DNA from: Verrucomicrobiota bacterium
GTDB lineage: Bacteria; Verrucomicrobiota; Verrucomicrobiae; Chthoniobacterales; UBA10450
Length of the DNA: 5,884 nucleotides
Direction of reading: 5' to 3'
Assembly: GCA_005887855.1 (NCBI GenBank)
Contig: VBQB01000159.1
Span: 1 to 5,884, forward strand
Part shown: in pieces, positions 4,214-5,884 of the stretch
How the letters are laid out: the number at the start of each line of letters is the position of its first letter
How positions within the stretch are numbered: the stretch's first letter is position 1
Program-made: the position numbers and the translations under genes
Notes under the pieces: generated by a model
Seen by the model: only the letters and a program-made list of their open reading frames with translations
The model's database searches: none
What the model was told of the DNA's origin: nothing

Positions 4214-5884
4214 ATGTCACTCCTGCGAAACCTAGCAGATGGATTGCGATCGCTGTTAGGAAAGGAACGCGCTGGCCAGGAGCTCGATGAAGAACTACAC
4301 GGCTTCCTCGAAATGGCGGCCGAAGAGAAGATGAACCAAGGCTTAAGCCGCCAGGATGCGCTTCGCGCTGTGCGCCTTGAGCGGGGAAGTCTCGAAGTTA
4401 CCAAGGAAGTCGTCCGCACTGCCGGCTGGGAATCCTTTCTGGAGACGTGCTGGCGGGACATGCGCTTCGCTGCTCGCAGGCTGTGGAAGAATCCTGGCTT
4501 CACGGTTGTCGCCGTATTGACGCTGGCGCTCGCCATCGGCGCCCACAGCGCGATTTTCTCTGTCGTTAACTCCGTACTCCTGCAGCCGCTTCCGTATAAA
4601 GATCCCGGCAAACTCGTTTTTGTCTGGAGCACAATGATCTCGCAAGGCGTGCCCATCAGCGGCTTGGCGGCGCCCGACTTCCGTGAATTTCGCGATCGCA
4701 ATCGAGTCTTCTCCGGGATGGCGGCGTACACCTATGCGGGCTTCAACCTCGAGCTCCCCGGCGAAGAACCGTCACGCCTGCAGGGCGCGGCGATTTCGGC
4801 AAACCTGTTTTCGGTTCTGGGCGTAAATCCGATCTTAGGGCGCATGTTTCTGCCGGAAGAGGAGCAATGGGGACGCCACCGGTCCGTGCTGCTCGGCTAC
4901 GCGTTCTGGCAAACCAAATTCGGTGGAAATCGTGACATTGTGGGCCGCAATCTGCGGCTGAACAGCCAGGAATATACGGTCGCCGGCGTCCTGCCAAAGG
5001 GCATGCCGTTCTTTGACGACCTTCCCCGGGTGGATTTGTGGGTTCCTTTATCTTACGCACCAAAAGACGAAATGGACACCCGCGGAAATCATTACCTCAA
5101 CGTGATTGCGCGTCTGAAGCCAGCTACAAATCTGAAAGCCACTGCGACCGAATTGTCCGGCATCGCCAGCCAGCTTGAGCAGCAGTTTCCCGAAAATAAG
5201 GGAATCGGCGCGAAAGTCGTGCCGGTGCGCGAGCAATTAGTCGGCGACGTCCGCTCCGCTCTGCTGATCCTGTTAGGTGCCGTTGCATTCGTCCTGCTGA
5301 TCGCTTGCGCCAATATCGCCAATCTTATGCTCACTCGAGCGACGGCGCGCCAACAAGAATTTGCCGTGCGCTCCGCGATGGGCGCCGGCCGCGGACGCCT
5401 CCTGACGCAACTTCTCATCGAAGGCTTTCCGATCGCCATTCTTGGTGGAATCGGGGGCTTGTTGCTCGCCGCCTGGGGCATTAGTGTCCTGGAATCGCTG
5501 ATCCCTAACGACCTGCCGCGCTTCAACCCCATCGCCGTCAACTCCGGCGTTTTGCTTTTCTGCGCTGGCGCCTCCCTGCTGACTACCTTGCTCTTCTCCA
5601 TCGCGCCGGCACTTTTTGCCTCTAAAGCTGATATCCAGGACACGCTACGCGAGGGTACTCGCAGTGGCTCTGAAAACCTCGGATCGCGTCGTCTGCGTGG
5701 TCTATTGGTCGTTTCGGAAATCGCTGGGGCGTTGCTTCTTCTCATCGGCGCCGGCCTGCTCATCCGGACCTTCGGCGCTATGCGTCACGCCGATGCCGGC
5801 TTTGCCGCCGAAAATGTTCTGACCATGCGTATTCCGCTATCGGAGGCCGACTTCCCCAGCGGCCACGAGGACGCCGAACTTCAG
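4214..5884 (+). CDS. ADOP-type MacB/FtsX-family permease, 3'-partial
   Basis: An open frame of 557 codons with no stop to the window end; full-length relatives are about 800-900 residues, so the last third is missing. Residues 1-80 form a cytoplasmic prefix typical of PadR-linked permeases (QELDEELHGFLEMAAEEKMN, GLSRQDALRAVR, LEVTKE, WRDMRFAARRLWKNPGFT). Transmembrane segment 1 is about 96-119 (VVAVLTLALAIGAHSAIFSV), followed by a large periplasmic MacB-like core (about 125-340). Segments 2-4 (about 346-372, 405-428, 444-467) carry the FtsX signature ANIANLMLTRATARQQEFAVRSAMGAGRGRL. Segment 5 (about 496-517) begins the second half that gives the duplicated topology. No ATPase domain is present, nor any ATPase gene in the window, hence 'orphan'. 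Family members are presumed to couple to an ATPase for envelope efflux or lipoprotein-related mechanotransmission; the substrate is unknown. Confidence 0.93.
   Translation, partial: MSLLRNLADGLRSLLGKERAGQELDEELHGFLEMAAEEKMNQGLSRQDALRAVRLERGSLEVTKEVVRTAGWESFLETCWRDMRFAARRLWKNPGFTVVAVLTLALAIGAHSAIFSVVNSVLLQPLPYKDPGKLVFVWSTMISQGVPISGLAAPDFREFRDRNRVFSGMAAYTYAGFNLELPGEEPSRLQGAAISANLFSVLGVNPILGRMFLPEEEQWGRHRSVLLGYAFWQTKFGGNRDIVGRNLRLNSQEYTVAGVLPKGMPFFDDLPRVDLWVPLSYAPKDEMDTRGNHYLNVIARLKPATNLKATATELSGIASQLEQQFPENKGIGAKVVPVREQLVGDVRSALLILLGAVAFVLLIACANIANLMLTRATARQQEFAVRSAMGAGRGRLLTQLLIEGFPIAILGGIGGLLLAAWGISVLESLIPNDLPRFNPIAVNSGVLLFCAGASLLTTLLFSIAPALFASKADIQDTLREGTRSGSENLGSRRLRGLLVVSEIAGALLLLIGAGLLIRTFGAMRHADAGFAAENVLTMRIPLSEADFPSGHEDAELQ

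Noticed and set aside
4063..4731. Antisense open frame of 222 codons across the padR-permease junction
   Set aside because: Overlaps two supported genes, gives an Arg/Ser-rich product of no known family and has no convincing start signal.
5092..5763. Antisense open frame of 223 codons opposite the permease
   Set aside because: Arg/Ser/Pro-rich translation without domains; the plus strand here encodes the unmistakable FtsX-type membrane domain.

Overview
The window holds two adjacent plus-strand transcription units. The organism is most likely a member of the Acidobacteriota. The main reason is the second unit: a short PadR-family repressor followed five bases later by a large MacB/FtsX-type permease with the N-terminal prefix and motifs of the 'ADOP' (acidobacterial duplicated orphan permease) family, a pair highly expanded in that phylum. 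Base composition is moderately G+C-rich throughout, and I see no sign of recent transfer, insertion sequences, RNA genes or CRISPR.

Positions 1-3766 are the 3' part of a chemosensory operon. It starts inside cheB (the start codon lies before the window). Then come two different CheW-domain proteins, a receiver-PATAN (DUF4388) protein whose receiver has lost its phosphorylation site, and an intact receiver with a Pro/Ala-rich linker and a C-terminal coiled coil. Three of the four junctions are stop/start overlaps (TGATG, ATGA, ATGA); the two CheW genes are 15 bases apart and in the same frame, so the five genes are probably co-transcribed and translationally coupled. No cheA, cheR, receptor or flagellar gene is visible; cheA and receptors are expected upstream or elsewhere. 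CheW, PATAN and a single receiver together recall the Pix/Pil-type chemosensory systems that control type IV pili, so a non-flagellar output is plausible, but this is inference.

Positions 3767-3875 are the only real intergenic region. They carry a good sigma70-like promoter (TTGACA, 16 bases, TATTCT) and two operator-like palindromes built on CTCTTGA, 33 bases centre to centre. One covers the -35 box and the other lies between the predicted transcription start and the ribosome binding site of the padR-like gene. This is the layout expected for an autoregulated PadR repressor.

Positions 3876-5884 encode that PadR-like repressor and the first 557 codons of the permease, which runs off the window end.

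The most interesting points are the degenerate receiver fused to PATAN next to an intact receiver with a coiled-coil tail, the paired and divergent CheW proteins separated by a single in-frame TAG, and the tandem operator in front of the padR-like gene. Most components belong to known families; the combination and some details look unusual.
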